DNA of 61,501 nt from positions 1 to 61,501 of the forward strand of contig CAMVMU010000005.1 in NCBI GenBank assembly GCA_947168655.1. The letters run 5' to 3'. The notes under the pieces are model-generated. The model saw only the letters and a program-made list of their open reading frames with translations. It did not search any database and was not told the origin of the DNA. A program made the position numbers and the translations under genes. Every line of letters begins with the position of its first letter. Positions within the stretch are counted from its first letter, which is position 1. This DNA is from an uncultured Oscillospiraceae bacterium. GTDB taxonomy: Bacteria; Bacillota; Clostridia; Oscillospirales; Oscillospiraceae. Positions 50,311 through 59,364 of the stretch are shown here, one piece after another.

Positions 50311-51336
50311 ATGAGCTTCTATAGAACTGCGCGATGCTATCTCAGCCGCCTGAAACAGCTATCCAAATGCTACGTTAAAAAATGGCGGAACAAAAAAGCC
50401 GTGTACCTGATCATGACGCCGACCCACGGAAACCTTGGCGATCATGCGATCACACAGGCAGAGACCTTAATGCTCGAGCGGCTGCATATTCCCTATATTG
50501 ACGTTCCCACTGAACTTTTAAAAGACTGGGAAGACAAGGACATGCTCCATGCCATGAACGGGAGGACGATCCTGATCAATGGAGGAGGCAATCTGGGAAC
50601 GATATGGTTCAGCTTAGAGAGAGTGATACGCGGTGTCATTCAGGCCAATCCGAAATCCAGAATCCTGATCCTTCCAAACACCATGTATTATCATGATGAC
50701 GAGAGAGGAAGGGAAGAGCTGGAGGCGTCAAAAGCTATCTATAACGCGCATCCCAGCCTTACTGTTTATGCCAGGGAAAAAACCACATATGATCTGGCCA
50801 AAAAACTGTATGATCATGTCAAACTGGTTCCCGATCTTGCCCTGGCTCTGAACTATTCGCTGCCCGCTTTTGAGAGAGACGGCTGCGTGATGTGCCTCCG
50901 ATCTGACAAGGAGAGGACCCGAACAGAAGAGGATGAAGCTGAGATTATGAGACAGACTCGGCAACTGTTTGGCGATAAGGTCCGGATCGGAGATATGAAC
51001 GTGAATCACGCGATCTCTCCGGAGGACAGGGAAGAGGAGATCAAAAAACAGTGCGATCTTTTCAAGAAAGCTCAGGTCGTCGTTACGGATCGGCTGCACG
51101 GGATGATTTTTTGCGCAATCACAGGAACTCCGTGCGTTGTCATAAACAGTCAGAGCCCTAAAGTCAAGGGATGCTACGAGTGGATTAAGGACCTGGACTA
51201 TATTCGTTTTTGTGAAGATATCAGGCAACTTTCTGCTGTCATCCAGTCTTTGCCAGAAGGGAATTTGCTGTATGACAATGCCCCGTTGCTCCCCTATTTC
51301 CGGGAACTGGAGAGTGACATCCAGAGCTGTTTGTGA
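50311..51336 (+). CDS. Polysaccharide pyruvyl transferase family protein
   Basis: A 341-residue protein. PTHGNLGDHAITQAETLML, INGGGNLGTIWFSLERVI and VTDRLHGMIFCAITGTP are the hallmarks of the family, which adds pyruvate ketals to sugars with PEP as donor. ATG 50311 (MSFYRTARC) is chosen; a TTG-initiated extension of nine residues is possible but poorly supported. Pyruvate ketals add negative charge and often serve as wall- or SLH-binding sites. Confidence 0.88.
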   Translation: MSFYRTARCYLSRLKQLSKCYVKKWRNKKAVYLIMTPTHGNLGDHAITQAETLMLERLHIPYIDVPTELLKDWEDKDMLHAMNGRTILINGGGNLGTIWFSLERVIRGVIQANPKSRILILPNTMYYHDDERGREELEASKAIYNAHPSLTVYAREKTTYDLAKKLYDHVKLVPDLALALNYSLPAFERDGCVMCLRSDKERTRTEEDEAEIMRQTRQLFGDKVRIGDMNVNHAISPEDREEEIKKQCDLFKKAQVVVTDRLHGMIFCAITGTPCVVINSQSPKVKGCYEWIKDLDYIRFCEDIRQLSAVIQSLPEGNLLYDNAPLLPYFRELESDIQSCL

Positions 51337-51455
51337 GCGAATATAATGGACGCTTGCTAAAAGGGAGACTTCCGCTTTTGACACGCACTGACAGTTGCGT
51401 CATGTGATTTTGATTCCTGGGCCAATTTGACTTTATCACGAAAAGAGGCGTATAC

Positions 51456-52352
51456 ATGAAAGGTATCATTCTGGCAGGCGGAGCGGGCACGCGGCTGTAT
51501 CCGCTGACAATGGTGACATCGAAGCAACTGCTGCCGGTGTACGACAAACCCATGATCTTTTATCCACTGTCCACGCTGATGCTGGCGGGGATCCGGGAGA
51601 TCCTTATCATCTCCACGCCGGTGGACCTGCCAAACTTTGAGCGGCTCCTGGGTGACGGCAGTCAGTACGGCCTGTCGTTGTCTTATGCTGAGCAGCCCAG
51701 CCCGGACGGCCTTGCCCAGGCATTCCTGATCGGTGAAGACTTTATCGGCGACGACGCCTGCGCCATGATCCTGGGCGACAACATCTTCTTCGGCAACGGC
51801 TTCAGCCGTGTCCTGATGAACGCCGCAAAAAATGCCGAGGAAATGGCAAGAGCCACGGTATTCGGTTATTATGTAAACGACCCGGAGCGGTTCGGCGTGG
51901 TGGAATTCGATGAGGGGGGCAAGGCGCTGTCCCTTGAGGAAAAGCCCAAAAAGCCCAGGAGCAATTATGCGGTGACCGGTCTCTACTTCTACCCGAAGGG
52001 CGTCAGCAAACGCGCCGAAAAAGTGAAGCCCTCTGATCGCGGTGAGCTGGAGATCACCACCCTGAACGAAATGTACTTAAAGGACGCCCTGTTGGACGTG
52101 AGCATTCTGGGCCGCGGCTACGCCTGGCTGGATACCGGCACCATGGAGTCCCTGGCGGAGGCAACGGACTTTGTCCGCGTCATGCAGAAGCGCCAGGGCA
52201 TCGAGATCTCCGCCCCGGAGGAGATCGCCTTCCGCAAGGGCTGGCTCAGCGAGGAGCAGCTGCTCTCTGCGGCGAAATTATACGGAAAATCTCCTTACGG
52301 CGAGCATCTCAGACGTGTCGCCAAGGGGAGATTGCTGGGCTGGAGGACATGA
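51456..52352 (+). CDS. rfbA: Glucose-1-phosphate thymidylyltransferase RfbA
   Basis: A 298-residue enzyme of normal RfbA/RmlA length. [20 protein letters not shown] then [19 protein letters not shown] and ILGDNIFFG are diagnostic. It makes dTDP-glucose from glucose-1-phosphate and dTTP. It begins a dTDP-sugar block (rfbA, rfbB, aminotransferase, acetyltransferase, rfbC). A 119-bp gap precedes it and holds a perfect -35 (51378-51383) without a good -10. Confidence 0.96.
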   Translation: MKGIILAGGAGTRLYPLTMVTSKQLLPVYDKPMIFYPLSTLMLAGIREILIISTPVDLPNFERLLGDGSQYGLSLSYAEQPSPDGLAQAFLIGEDFIGDDACAMILGDNIFFGNGFSRVLMNAAKNAEEMARATVFGYYVNDPERFGVVEFDEGGKALSLEEKPKKPRSNYAVTGLYFYPKGVSKRAEKVKPSDRGELEITTLNEMYLKDALLDVSILGRGYAWLDTGTMESLAEATDFVRVMQKRQGIEISAPEEIAFRKGWLSEEQLLSAAKLYGKSPYGEHLRRVAKGRLLGWRT

Positions 52353-52354
52353 GC

Positions 52355-53374
52355 ATGACCATCATAGTGACCGGCGGCGCCGGGTTCATCGGCTCCAATT
52401 TCATCTTTTTTGAGCTGGACAGACACCCGGAGGACCGGATCGTCTGTCTGGACAAGCTGACATACGCGGGCAATCTGTCCACCCTCAGAGATGTGATGGA
52501 CCGTCCCAATTTCCGCTTTATAAAGATGGATATCTGCGACCGGGAGGGCGTTTTCAGGTTATTTGAGGAGGAGAAGCCGGATATCGTGGTGAACTTTGCC
52601 GCGGAGAGCCACGTGGACCGCTCTATCGAGGATCCCGGCGTCTTTCTGCAGACCAACATCATGGGCACAGCGACGCTGATGGACGCCTGCCGGAAATACG
52701 GCGTAGGGCGCTTTCACCAGGTATCCACGGATGAGGTCTACGGCGATCTGCCTCTGGACCGGCCTGACCTGATGTTCACCGAGGAGACGCCCATCCACAC
52801 CTCCAGCCCCTACAGCAGCTCCAAGGCCGCGGCGGACCTTCTTGCGCTGGCCTATCACCGCACCTACGGACTGCCGGTGACCATCTCCCGCTGCTCCAAC
52901 AACTACGGCCCCTACCACTTCCCGGAGAAGCTGATTCCCCTGATGATCGCCAACGCACTGAACGACAAGCCCCTGCCGGTCTACGGCACGGGCGAGAACG
53001 TGCGGGACTGGCTGTACGTGGAGGATCACTGCCGGGCTATCGACCTCATCATCCGAAAGGGCCGCGTGGGCGAGGTCTATAACGTGGGGGGCCACAACGA
53101 GATGCGCAACATCGACATCGTGAAGCTGATCTGCCACGCCCTGGGCAAGCCGGAGAGTCTCATCACCTTCGTCACCGACCGCAAGGGCCACGACATGCGC
53201 TACGCCATCGACCCCACCAAGATCCACAGCGAGCTGGGCTGGCTGCCGGAGACGAAGTTCGCCGACGGCATCCAGAAGACCATCGACTGGTATCTGACCC
53301 ACCGGGACTGGTGGGAGGAGATCATCAGCGGCGAGTATCAGAACTACTATGAGAAAATGTACGCCAACCGGTAA
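52355..53374 (+). CDS. rfbB: dTDP-glucose 4,6-dehydratase RfbB
   Basis: A 339-residue extended short-chain dehydrogenase. IIVTGGAGFIGSNFIF, the catalytic YSSSKAAAD and LTYAGNLS are characteristic. It makes dTDP-4-keto-6-deoxyglucose. ATG 52355 is selected because GGAGG lies 8 bases upstream; the ATG at 52349, overlapping the rfbA stop, is only 2 bases from that site. Confidence 0.96.
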   Translation: MTIIVTGGAGFIGSNFIFFELDRHPEDRIVCLDKLTYAGNLSTLRDVMDRPNFRFIKMDICDREGVFRLFEEEKPDIVVNFAAESHVDRSIEDPGVFLQTNIMGTATLMDACRKYGVGRFHQVSTDEVYGDLPLDRPDLMFTEETPIHTSSPYSSSKAAADLLALAYHRTYGLPVTISRCSNNYGPYHFPEKLIPLMIANALNDKPLPVYGTGENVRDWLYVEDHCRAIDLIIRKGRVGEVYNVGGHNEMRNIDIVKLICHALGKPESLITFVTDRKGHDMRYAIDPTKIHSELGWLPETKFADGIQKTIDWYLTHRDWWEEIISGEYQNYYEKMYANR

Positions 53375-53426
53375 CGGGGAACTGTTCTGTTGTGGGAAAA
53401 TCTAAAAAGACTGGAGAAACTGAATC

Positions 53427-54557
53427 ATGTCTATTCAGGTATTGAAACCAAAATTTCAAATTGAAGAATGTCTGCAGGAGATCCGCCAGTGCCTGGAGCG
53501 GGGATGGACCGGAATGGGCTTCAAAACGGTGGAATTTGAGGCCGCATGGCGCGAATACACAAAGCACAAAAACGCCTTTTTCCTGAATTCCAACACCGCC
53601 GGGCTGCATCTTGCCGTGAAGATCCTGAAGATGCAAAACGGGTGGCAGGACGGGGATGAGATCATCTCCACGCCCATTACATTCGTTTCCTCCAACCATG
53701 CGATCCTATATGAGAATCTGCACGTCACATTCGCAGATGTGGACGAGTACCTTTGCCTGGACCCCGAGGATATTGCACGCAAGATCAATGACAGGACACG
53801 TGCGGTCATGTTCGTGGGATACGGCGGGCGTGTGGGCAGGCTGGATCAGGTGATCGATCTGTGCAAAAAACATGGACTGAAGCTGATCCTTGACGCCGCG
53901 CACATGGCCGGCACAACTGTAAACGGCGTTTTTCCCGGCACGTGGGACGGCGTTGACGTGGCCGTGTATTCCTTCCAGGCTGTTAAAAATCTGCCCACAG
54001 GCGACAGCGGCATGATCTGCTTTGCCGATGACGAGTGTGACCGGCTTGCACGGCAGTTGGCCTGGCTGGGCATCAACAAGGACACTTATGCCCGGTCCAA
54101 CGCCGGCGCCTACAAGTGGAAATACGATGTGGACTATCTCGGCTATAAGTATAATGGCAACGCGATCATGGCCGCTATCGCGTTGGTGCAGCTGAAATAC
54201 CTGGATGCGGACAACGCCAGACGCCGTGAGATCGCGGCAATGTATCAGAAAGGCTTTGAGAATAATCCCCGGATCCGGATTATAGGCGCGCCTTACGCAG
54301 ATGAGTGCGCCTATCATATCTACGAATTGATCGTGCCGGACCGGGAGGGCCTGCTCTCCTATCTTGCGGAGCATGATGTTTTCGGCGGCGTGCATTATCG
54401 GGACAATACGGACTATAAGATGTATCGCTACGCGCAGGGGACCTGTCCCAGAGCGGCAGAGGTTTCCAAGCACCTTATCACAATGCCCCTGCATATGTGG
54501 CTGACGGACGATGATGTCAACAGGGTCATTGAACTTGTCAATTCGTACGTGCGATGA
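53427..54557 (+). CDS. DegT/DnrJ/EryC1/StrS-family sugar aminotransferase
   Basis: A 376-residue PLP enzyme. NSNTAGLHLAVKILK near the N-terminus, the PLP-binding Asp in ILDAAHMAGT and the Schiff-base Lys in SFQAVKNLPTGDSG are all present. With RfbA/RfbB it most likely converts a dTDP-4-keto-6-deoxyhexose to the 4-amino sugar (as VioA and FdtB-type enzymes do). Position 3 versus 4 of amination cannot be fixed here. GGAGAAACTGAATC precedes the start. Confidence 0.92.
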   Translation: MSIQVLKPKFQIEECLQEIRQCLERGWTGMGFKTVEFEAAWREYTKHKNAFFLNSNTAGLHLAVKILKMQNGWQDGDEIISTPITFVSSNHAILYENLHVTFADVDEYLCLDPEDIARKINDRTRAVMFVGYGGRVGRLDQVIDLCKKHGLKLILDAAHMAGTTVNGVFPGTWDGVDVAVYSFQAVKNLPTGDSGMICFADDECDRLARQLAWLGINKDTYARSNAGAYKWKYDVDYLGYKYNGNAIMAAIALVQLKYLDADNARRREIAAMYQKGFENNPRIRIIGAPYADECAYHIYELIVPDREGLLSYLAEHDVFGGVHYRDNTDYKMYRYAQGTCPRAAEVSKHLITMPLHMWLTDDDVNRVIELVNSYVR

Positions 54558-55129
54558 GAGAGCCGGTATTCCTGCGTCCGTTAGAGAGAACGGATACAGA
54601 GGACATTGTGCGGTGGAGGAATTCTGAGCAGGTCAAGAAAAATCTGTTTACCCAGACGGACCTGACACCGGCACAGCATTTGCATTATTATGAAACCGTG
54701 GTCTGCAGCGGCAAATGCAGGCAGTATATCATCGTCACGGCAGACGACGCCAGAAAAGCCATCGGGACGGTATTCCTAAAAAACATTGATCCAGCCGGGA
54801 AAACGGCTGAATTCGGCATTTTTATCGGGGAGGCCGCATACAGAGGCAAAGGCCTTTCGGCCTCTGCGACACGGCAGATCCTGAAGGTCGCATTCCTTGA
54901 ACTTCTATTGGAGGAAGTGACACTTTCTGTTGTCGAGGACAATCTCCCGGCGCGAAAGAGCTATGAGCGGGTCGGTTTTCAGGAGACAGGCCGAATCTTC
55001 GGCGGGTTTCATCGGCAGGCGGAAATACTGGACGTGATTGAAATGAAGCTGCAACGTGACCGGTGGGCTCTGCTCAATTATGAGCAGGACAGAGATCAGG
55101 CGGAGGGAATGAGCCGTGTTTCAGAATAA
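54554..55129 (+). CDS. GNAT acetyltransferase, probable amino-sugar N-acetyltransferase
   Basis: A 191-residue GNAT-fold enzyme. EFGIFIGEAAYRGKGLSASA carries the acetyl-CoA pyrophosphate-binding region, and NLPARKSYERVGFQETGR is the typical C-terminal motif. It overlaps the aminotransferase by ATGA, so the likely substrate is the amino sugar that enzyme makes, giving an N-acetylated dTDP-sugar. Similar pairings are found with WecD- and PseH-like enzymes. Confidence 0.85.
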   Translation: MREPVFLRPLERTDTEDIVRWRNSEQVKKNLFTQTDLTPAQHLHYYETVVCSGKCRQYIIVTADDARKAIGTVFLKNIDPAGKTAEFGIFIGEAAYRGKGLSASATRQILKVAFLELLLEEVTLSVVEDNLPARKSYERVGFQETGRIFGGFHRQAEILDVIEMKLQRDRWALLNYEQDRDQAEGMSRVSE

Positions 55130-56201
55130 GACAATCAGCGTTGCCATGCCGTCTTATAATGGCGCAAGATTCATAAAAGAGCAGGTCAAAAGCATCTGCG
55201 AGCAGACGGTGCGTCCGGATGAGATCATCATCAGCGATGACGGGTCTGCGGATGGAACGCAACAGATCGTGACAGAACTCGCTGCTGAGGAAAAGGAAAA
55301 GGGAACGACGATCACCTTGCTGTCGGACAACCCGACCAAGGGCCCCTCATTCAATCTGGTTTGGGCATTGAAGCACTGCCACGGAGACTATATTTTCTTC
55401 GCCGATCAGGACGATATCTGGCTGCCTGATAAAGTCGAGACGGTGATCGGGACGTTCCTGGATCATCCCGGTTCAAAGCTTGTTTTTCACGATGCCTCTT
55501 CCGTGGATAAAGACGGTCATCCGATTGACGAGACCTTCAATCCCTTTATCAAGAGCCTGCAAAACCGGTATCGGGATCAGAAAACCGTTTTGCTGCCGAG
55601 AGAGGATTATCTCGCGCAGGCGGTTTCTGCGCCGGTTGTACACGGCATGGTTCAATGCATCGAACGGCAGTTTTTGGACGAAACGGTCTTTCCGTTTCCC
55701 CCGATCAGCTGCGACAGCGACGCCTGGACCGTGGTGTGTGCTTTGGCATGCAATGGCTGTGTATTCGTTGACAGAGTGCTGACGTATCGCCGCCTGCACG
55801 ACAACAACGCCAGCGGCGAGGGAGCCGGTCAAATGGGGCTTTTCAAGCGGTTGGGAAAGATTCGGGGAAATGTTGCCAGACACAACTCGGATTGGAAATT
55901 GGATCTGATTTTTGGGAGTTATCTTACAAGCTTCCTCAAGCAGCATTGCCAGGAGGGTACACCGGGACTGAGAGCGGCAAAGATGGTTGCCGCCAGAACA
56001 GCGGAAATCGGGCGGAAGGAATGGGAAGCGGGCACCAGTGGCAGAATCACGGGCGCATGGAAGCTGAGCAAACTGTTCCTTACGGACCGGCGATATCGCG
56101 GAATAGGGACGAAGCGCTTTCTGTATCAACTGCTTGAGATCGTAATGGTCAGCAAAAAAGACAGGCTCGCCAGAATGGATGACGGGCGAGACGTGGGATA
56201 A
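55116..56201 (+). CDS. Glycosyltransferase family 2
   Basis: A 361-residue GT-A enzyme with ISVAMPSYNGARFIKEQVKS, ISDDGSADGTQQIV and FFADQDDIWLPDKV, the rhamnosyltransferase-like pattern. GTG 55116 is the start, behind GGAGGGAATGAGCC, overlapping the acetyltransferase by 14 bp. Sitting inside the dTDP-sugar block, it is a good candidate to transfer that sugar. Confidence 0.88.
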   Translation: MFQNKTISVAMPSYNGARFIKEQVKSICEQTVRPDEIIISDDGSADGTQQIVTELAAEEKEKGTTITLLSDNPTKGPSFNLVWALKHCHGDYIFFADQDDIWLPDKVETVIGTFLDHPGSKLVFHDASSVDKDGHPIDETFNPFIKSLQNRYRDQKTVLLPREDYLAQAVSAPVVHGMVQCIERQFLDETVFPFPPISCDSDAWTVVCALACNGCVFVDRVLTYRRLHDNNASGEGAGQMGLFKRLGKIRGNVARHNSDWKLDLIFGSYLTSFLKQHCQEGTPGLRAAKMVAARTAEIGRKEWEAGTSGRITGAWKLSKLFLTDRRYRGIGTKRFLYQLLEIVMVSKKDRLARMDDGRDVG

Positions 56202-56216
56202 TTGGAGTATGGAATC

Positions 56217-56771
56217 ATGAGCCAGATCAAAGTGACAAGGCTGCCCATCGAGGGGCTGTGCGTCATTGAGCCCGCCGTGCATGGCGACAGCCGCGGATAT
56301 TTTATGGAGACCTATAATCAGAACGACATGCACGAGGCGGGACTGGACATGGTGTTCGTCCAGGACAACCAGTCCATGTCGATCAGGGGCGTATTGCGGG
56401 GCCTGCACTATCAGAAGAAGTATCCCCAGGGGAAGTTGGTGCGCGTCATCTCCGGCGAGGTATTTGACGTGGCGGTGGACCTGCGCCCGGGCTCGGCAAC
56501 TTACGGAAAGTGGCACGGAGAGATCCTCTCCGCTGAAAATAAAAAGCAGTTTTACATTCCCGAGGGATTTGCCCATGGCTTCTACGTCCTGAGCGAAACG
56601 GCGGAGTTCTGCTACAAAGTCACGGATTTCTACCATCCAAACGACGAGGGCGGCATCCGCTGGGACGATCCGGACATCGGCATCCAGTGGCCGCTGCGCT
56701 GCGGCGTTCCGGTGATCCTGTCGGAGAAGGATATGGCACAGCCGTTCCTGAGAGGGCTGAATGAAGCATGA
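56217..56771 (+). CDS. rfbC: dTDP-4-dehydrorhamnose 3,5-epimerase RfbC
   Basis: A 184-residue cupin-fold enzyme of normal RmlC length. HGDSRGYFMETYNQNDM, FVQDNQSMS, VLRGLHYQ and the catalytic region IPEGFAHGFYVLS are present. It inverts C3 and C5 of dTDP-4-keto-6-deoxyglucose. No rfbD (reductase) is in the window, although the pathway to dTDP-L-rhamnose needs it. ATG 56217 is used, 10 bases after GGAG. Confidence 0.95.
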   Translation: MSQIKVTRLPIEGLCVIEPAVHGDSRGYFMETYNQNDMHEAGLDMVFVQDNQSMSIRGVLRGLHYQKKYPQGKLVRVISGEVFDVAVDLRPGSATYGKWHGEILSAENKKQFYIPEGFAHGFYVLSETAEFCYKVTDFYHPNDEGGIRWDDPDIGIQWPLRCGVPVILSEKDMAQPFLRGLNEA

Positions 56772-56842
56772 GGAGCAAATCCTGCGATTCCCACGCCGCT
56801 TTGGCGGGGGATCCCGCTCCACATCCAACGGAGGAGAAGCAT

Positions 56843-57880
56843 ATGAAGAAAAACACGGAAAAACAGCCTCATAAGGGGAAAAAGACCGGCCTCATCATCA
56901 TTTTGGCGGTGGTACTTCTGATCGGCTTTGTGGTCGGCGGCGGGCTGTTCCTGGCCAACCATCTGCTCAGCAAGATGAACCGCGTGGACCTGGACAAGGA
57001 ACTGGATACGTACGTGCCCCGAGATCAGGAATATTTTGAGCGGGATGATATTGCCCAGGGAGACACCATAGACCCGGGCGACATTGCGTGGACGGGCATC
57101 AGGGCCATGACCGATCCGGACGTGAAGAACATTCTGCTGATCGGTCAGGACCGCCGCCCCGGCGAGACCGGGCGGACACGTTCCGACAGCATGATCGTGT
57201 GCAGCATCAACAAGAGGACCGGGGTCATCACCCTGGTATCCCTGATGCGCGATATGTACGTCCCCATTCCAGGCTACACCGACAACCGCATCAACGCAGC
57301 CTACGTCTTTGGCGGCATGTCCCTGCTGGATGAGGTCATCAAGCAGGACTTCGGCATTGTCATCGATGGCAACGTGGAGGTGGATTTCAACGGCTTTATC
57401 ACCACCATGAGCCGGCTTGCGCCGCTGGACATTGAGCTGAAGGCCTACGAGGCCAGTTATATGAGCCAGAGCGGCAACGGCTGGAGTTTCCATGAGGGCG
57501 TCAACACGTTGAACGCCGACCAGCTTCTGTACTACGCCCGCATCCGTCACGTGGGCAACGCGGACTACGAGCGCACCGAGCGGCAGCGCCGCGTACTGAA
57601 CGCGGCGTTCAATAAGCTTAAAACCCTTGGCGCGACGGAGATTTACGACATGGCCTACGCCATTATGCCCAGCCTGACTACCGACATGACCAACGGGGAC
57701 ATCCTGAGCTACGTTTCCTATCTCATCAGCAGCAGACCTGCCATGGGCGGCAACTACCGTCTGCCGGTGACCGGATACTTCAGCGATCAGGTCATCCGGG
57801 GCATGATGGTGCTGGTGCCGGATCTGAAGCAGAACGCCAAGATGATCCAGACCTATCTGTACGGCACCACAGTGAATTGA
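56843..57880 (+). CDS. LytR-CpsA-Psr family wall-polymer ligase
   Basis: A 345-residue protein with one N-terminal membrane helix (GLIIILAVVLLIGFVVGGGL). The LCP domain has NILLIGQDRRPGETGRTRSD, SMIVCSINKRTGVITLVSLM, RDMYVPIPGY and DQLLYYARIRHVG. LCP enzymes move undecaprenyl-linked polymers onto peptidoglycan. It is the natural last step for this locus. The start is set at 56843 by CGGAGGAGAAGCAT. Confidence 0.93.
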   Translation: MKKNTEKQPHKGKKTGLIIILAVVLLIGFVVGGGLFLANHLLSKMNRVDLDKELDTYVPRDQEYFERDDIAQGDTIDPGDIAWTGIRAMTDPDVKNILLIGQDRRPGETGRTRSDSMIVCSINKRTGVITLVSLMRDMYVPIPGYTDNRINAAYVFGGMSLLDEVIKQDFGIVIDGNVEVDFNGFITTMSRLAPLDIELKAYEASYMSQSGNGWSFHEGVNTLNADQLLYYARIRHVGNADYERTERQRRVLNAAFNKLKTLGATEIYDMAYAIMPSLTTDMTNGDILSYVSYLISSRPAMGGNYRLPVTGYFSDQVIRGMMVLVPDLKQNAKMIQTYLYGTTVN

Positions 57881-57905
57881 GTGACGTCCGATGAGAGGAG
57901 AACGA

Positions 57906-58775
57906 ATGGTGAAAAAGATGGGAAGGCGGCTGGTGACAGCGCTAATGTGCGTGATGCTGCTGGTGTGCCTGCTGCCGGTGACGGCCCGTGCCGACACCGG
58001 ACCCAAGCCCTCTGTGGAGATCACCATTGAAAACATGGACGGACGGGTGTGCTACGGCACGCTGCTGTCCGAGACCGAGTCCACGGGACCTGCCAGCGTG
58101 TGGGACGGCAGGGAGGAGAGTATCCAGGATTACGGCGACAACCACAGCGTCTGGCAGGCATTTGCGGAATACAAAGACGCCGACGGCTTCTTCTTCCTGC
58201 AGCAGTACTGGCGGTGTGACGGGACCAAGGGCTTTACCTGGGGCTATCATCCGCCCCAGACCTTCAAGATCCTGCTCTATTACCCGGAGACGGGGGAGTT
58301 CGTCAGCAGCGGCGTGCTGGAGCGCTATGCCTTTGACAGCTATTACACCGCCAATCTGGCGGACGGCGCCATGACGGTCCGGCGTAGCTTCAACTATACC
58401 GCGCAGATCGTGGGGCTTGTGGGCCGGATGGTCATCACGATCCTCATCGAGCTGGGCGTTGCCCTGCTGTTCTCATTCCGGGAGAAGAAGTTGCTGGGGC
58501 TGATCACAGTGGTCAACGTGGTGACCCAGCTTGCCCTGAACGCGGCGCTGTTTGCCATCTACAACGCGGAGGGGCCGTGGGTGGCGCTGATCTTCTATAT
58601 CCCGCTGGAGCTGCTGGTGATCATCGTGGAGGCGGTGGTATACTGCCTCACCTTCCGCCGCGCCACCGAGCGGATGATCTCCGTGGGAAAGATCGTGCTG
58701 TACGCCCTGGCGGCCAACGTGGCGTCCTTCGTCATCGGCTGGGTGATCGCCCGGTTCGTGCCGTTCCTCTTCTGA
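57906..58775 (+). CDS. Secreted/membrane protein with four C-terminal helices, unknown
   Basis: A 289-residue protein. A signal peptide (LVTALMCVMLLVCLLPVTARA) precedes a globular extracellular domain with EITIENMDGRVCYGTLLS, then four hydrophobic helices from about residue 166 on (for example IVGLVGRMVITILIELGVAL and KIVLYALAANVASFVIGWVI). I do not recognise the family. ATG 57906 is preferred, because GAGGAG lies 5 bases before it. It follows the LCP gene by 25 bp and closes the polysaccharide unit. Confidence 0.7.
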   Translation: MVKKMGRRLVTALMCVMLLVCLLPVTARADTGPKPSVEITIENMDGRVCYGTLLSETESTGPASVWDGREESIQDYGDNHSVWQAFAEYKDADGFFFLQQYWRCDGTKGFTWGYHPPQTFKILLYYPETGEFVSSGVLERYAFDSYYTANLADGAMTVRRSFNYTAQIVGLVGRMVITILIELGVALLFSFREKKLLGLITVVNVVTQLALNAALFAIYNAEGPWVALIFYIPLELLVIIVEAVVYCLTFRRATERMISVGKIVLYALAANVASFVIGWVIARFVPFLF

Positions 58776-58790
58776 GCGGGAGGGATGACC

Positions 58791-59243
58791 ATGAGAGAGA
58801 AAGAGACCGTCACCTTCACCAACATGTGCATGATCGTGGACGGCGAGAAGGTACTGGTGGAGGATCGCCTGGCCGCCGACTGGCCGGGGATCACCTTTCC
58901 CGGCGGCCACGTGGAGCCGGGGGAGTCCTTTACCGACGCGGTGATCCGGGAGGTCCGGGAGGAGACCGGGCTGACCATCCGGCACCCCGCCCTGGTTGGC
59001 GTGAAGGACTGGACGGATGAAAACGGGCGGTACGTGGTGCTGCTGTACCGGGCGGAGCGATTCTCCGGTACGCTCCGCTCCTCTGAGGAGGGGGAGGTGT
59101 ATTGGGTGCCGCTGGCCGACCTCCCCAAACAGCGCCTGTCTCTGGACATGATGGATATGCTGCGCGTCTTTACCGAGGAGGGACTCAGCGAGTTCTTCTA
59201 TCGGCAGAGCGACGACGGCACCTGGAAAACAGAACTGAAATAG
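58791..59243 (+). CDS. Nudix hydrolase (MutT-like)
   Basis: A 150-residue protein with a perfect Nudix box, GGHVEPGESFTDAVIREV followed by REETGL, near residues 42-65. It hydrolyses nucleoside diphosphates linked to another group, for instance oxidised dNTPs. ATG 58791 is chosen because GGAGGG lies 6 bases before it; the ATG at 58785 touches that site. It ends at an intrinsic terminator. A link to the polysaccharide genes is not implied. Confidence 0.9.
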   Translation: MREKETVTFTNMCMIVDGEKVLVEDRLAADWPGITFPGGHVEPGESFTDAVIREVREETGLTIRHPALVGVKDWTDENGRYVVLLYRAERFSGTLRSSEEGEVYWVPLADLPKQRLSLDMMDMLRVFTEEGLSEFFYRQSDDGTWKTELK

Positions 59244-59247
59244 AACC

Positions 59248-59275
59248 GAACCCGCCGTGAAACGGCGGGTTCTTT
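59248..59275 (+). terminator. Intrinsic terminator after the Nudix gene
   Basis: A perfect 10-bp GC-rich stem (59248-59257 with 59263-59272), 5-base loop, and a short T-tract. It separates the polysaccharide and Nudix genes from arcA. Confidence 0.8.
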
Positions 59276-59287
59276 GCTGACAAGATG

Positions 59288-59317
59288 TTGACAAGATACC
59301 GTGTGTTGCGTTACAAT
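59288..59317 (+). promoter_or_regulatory. SigA-type promoter of arcA
   Basis: -35 TTGACA (59288-59293), 18-bp spacer, -10 TACAAT (59312-59317), giving a leader of about 40 bases before arcA. No obvious arginine-repressor box was picked out by eye. Confidence 0.75.
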
Positions 59318-59364
59318 ATCATGGATAGCGCAAAGGAAAAAACCTCACCAAAACAGGAGGCGTT

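Noticed and set aside
51378-51406. Internal promoter before rfbA
   Set aside because: TTGACA at 51378-51383 is perfect, but the best -10 at 16-18 bp is CATGTG or similar, too poor to list.
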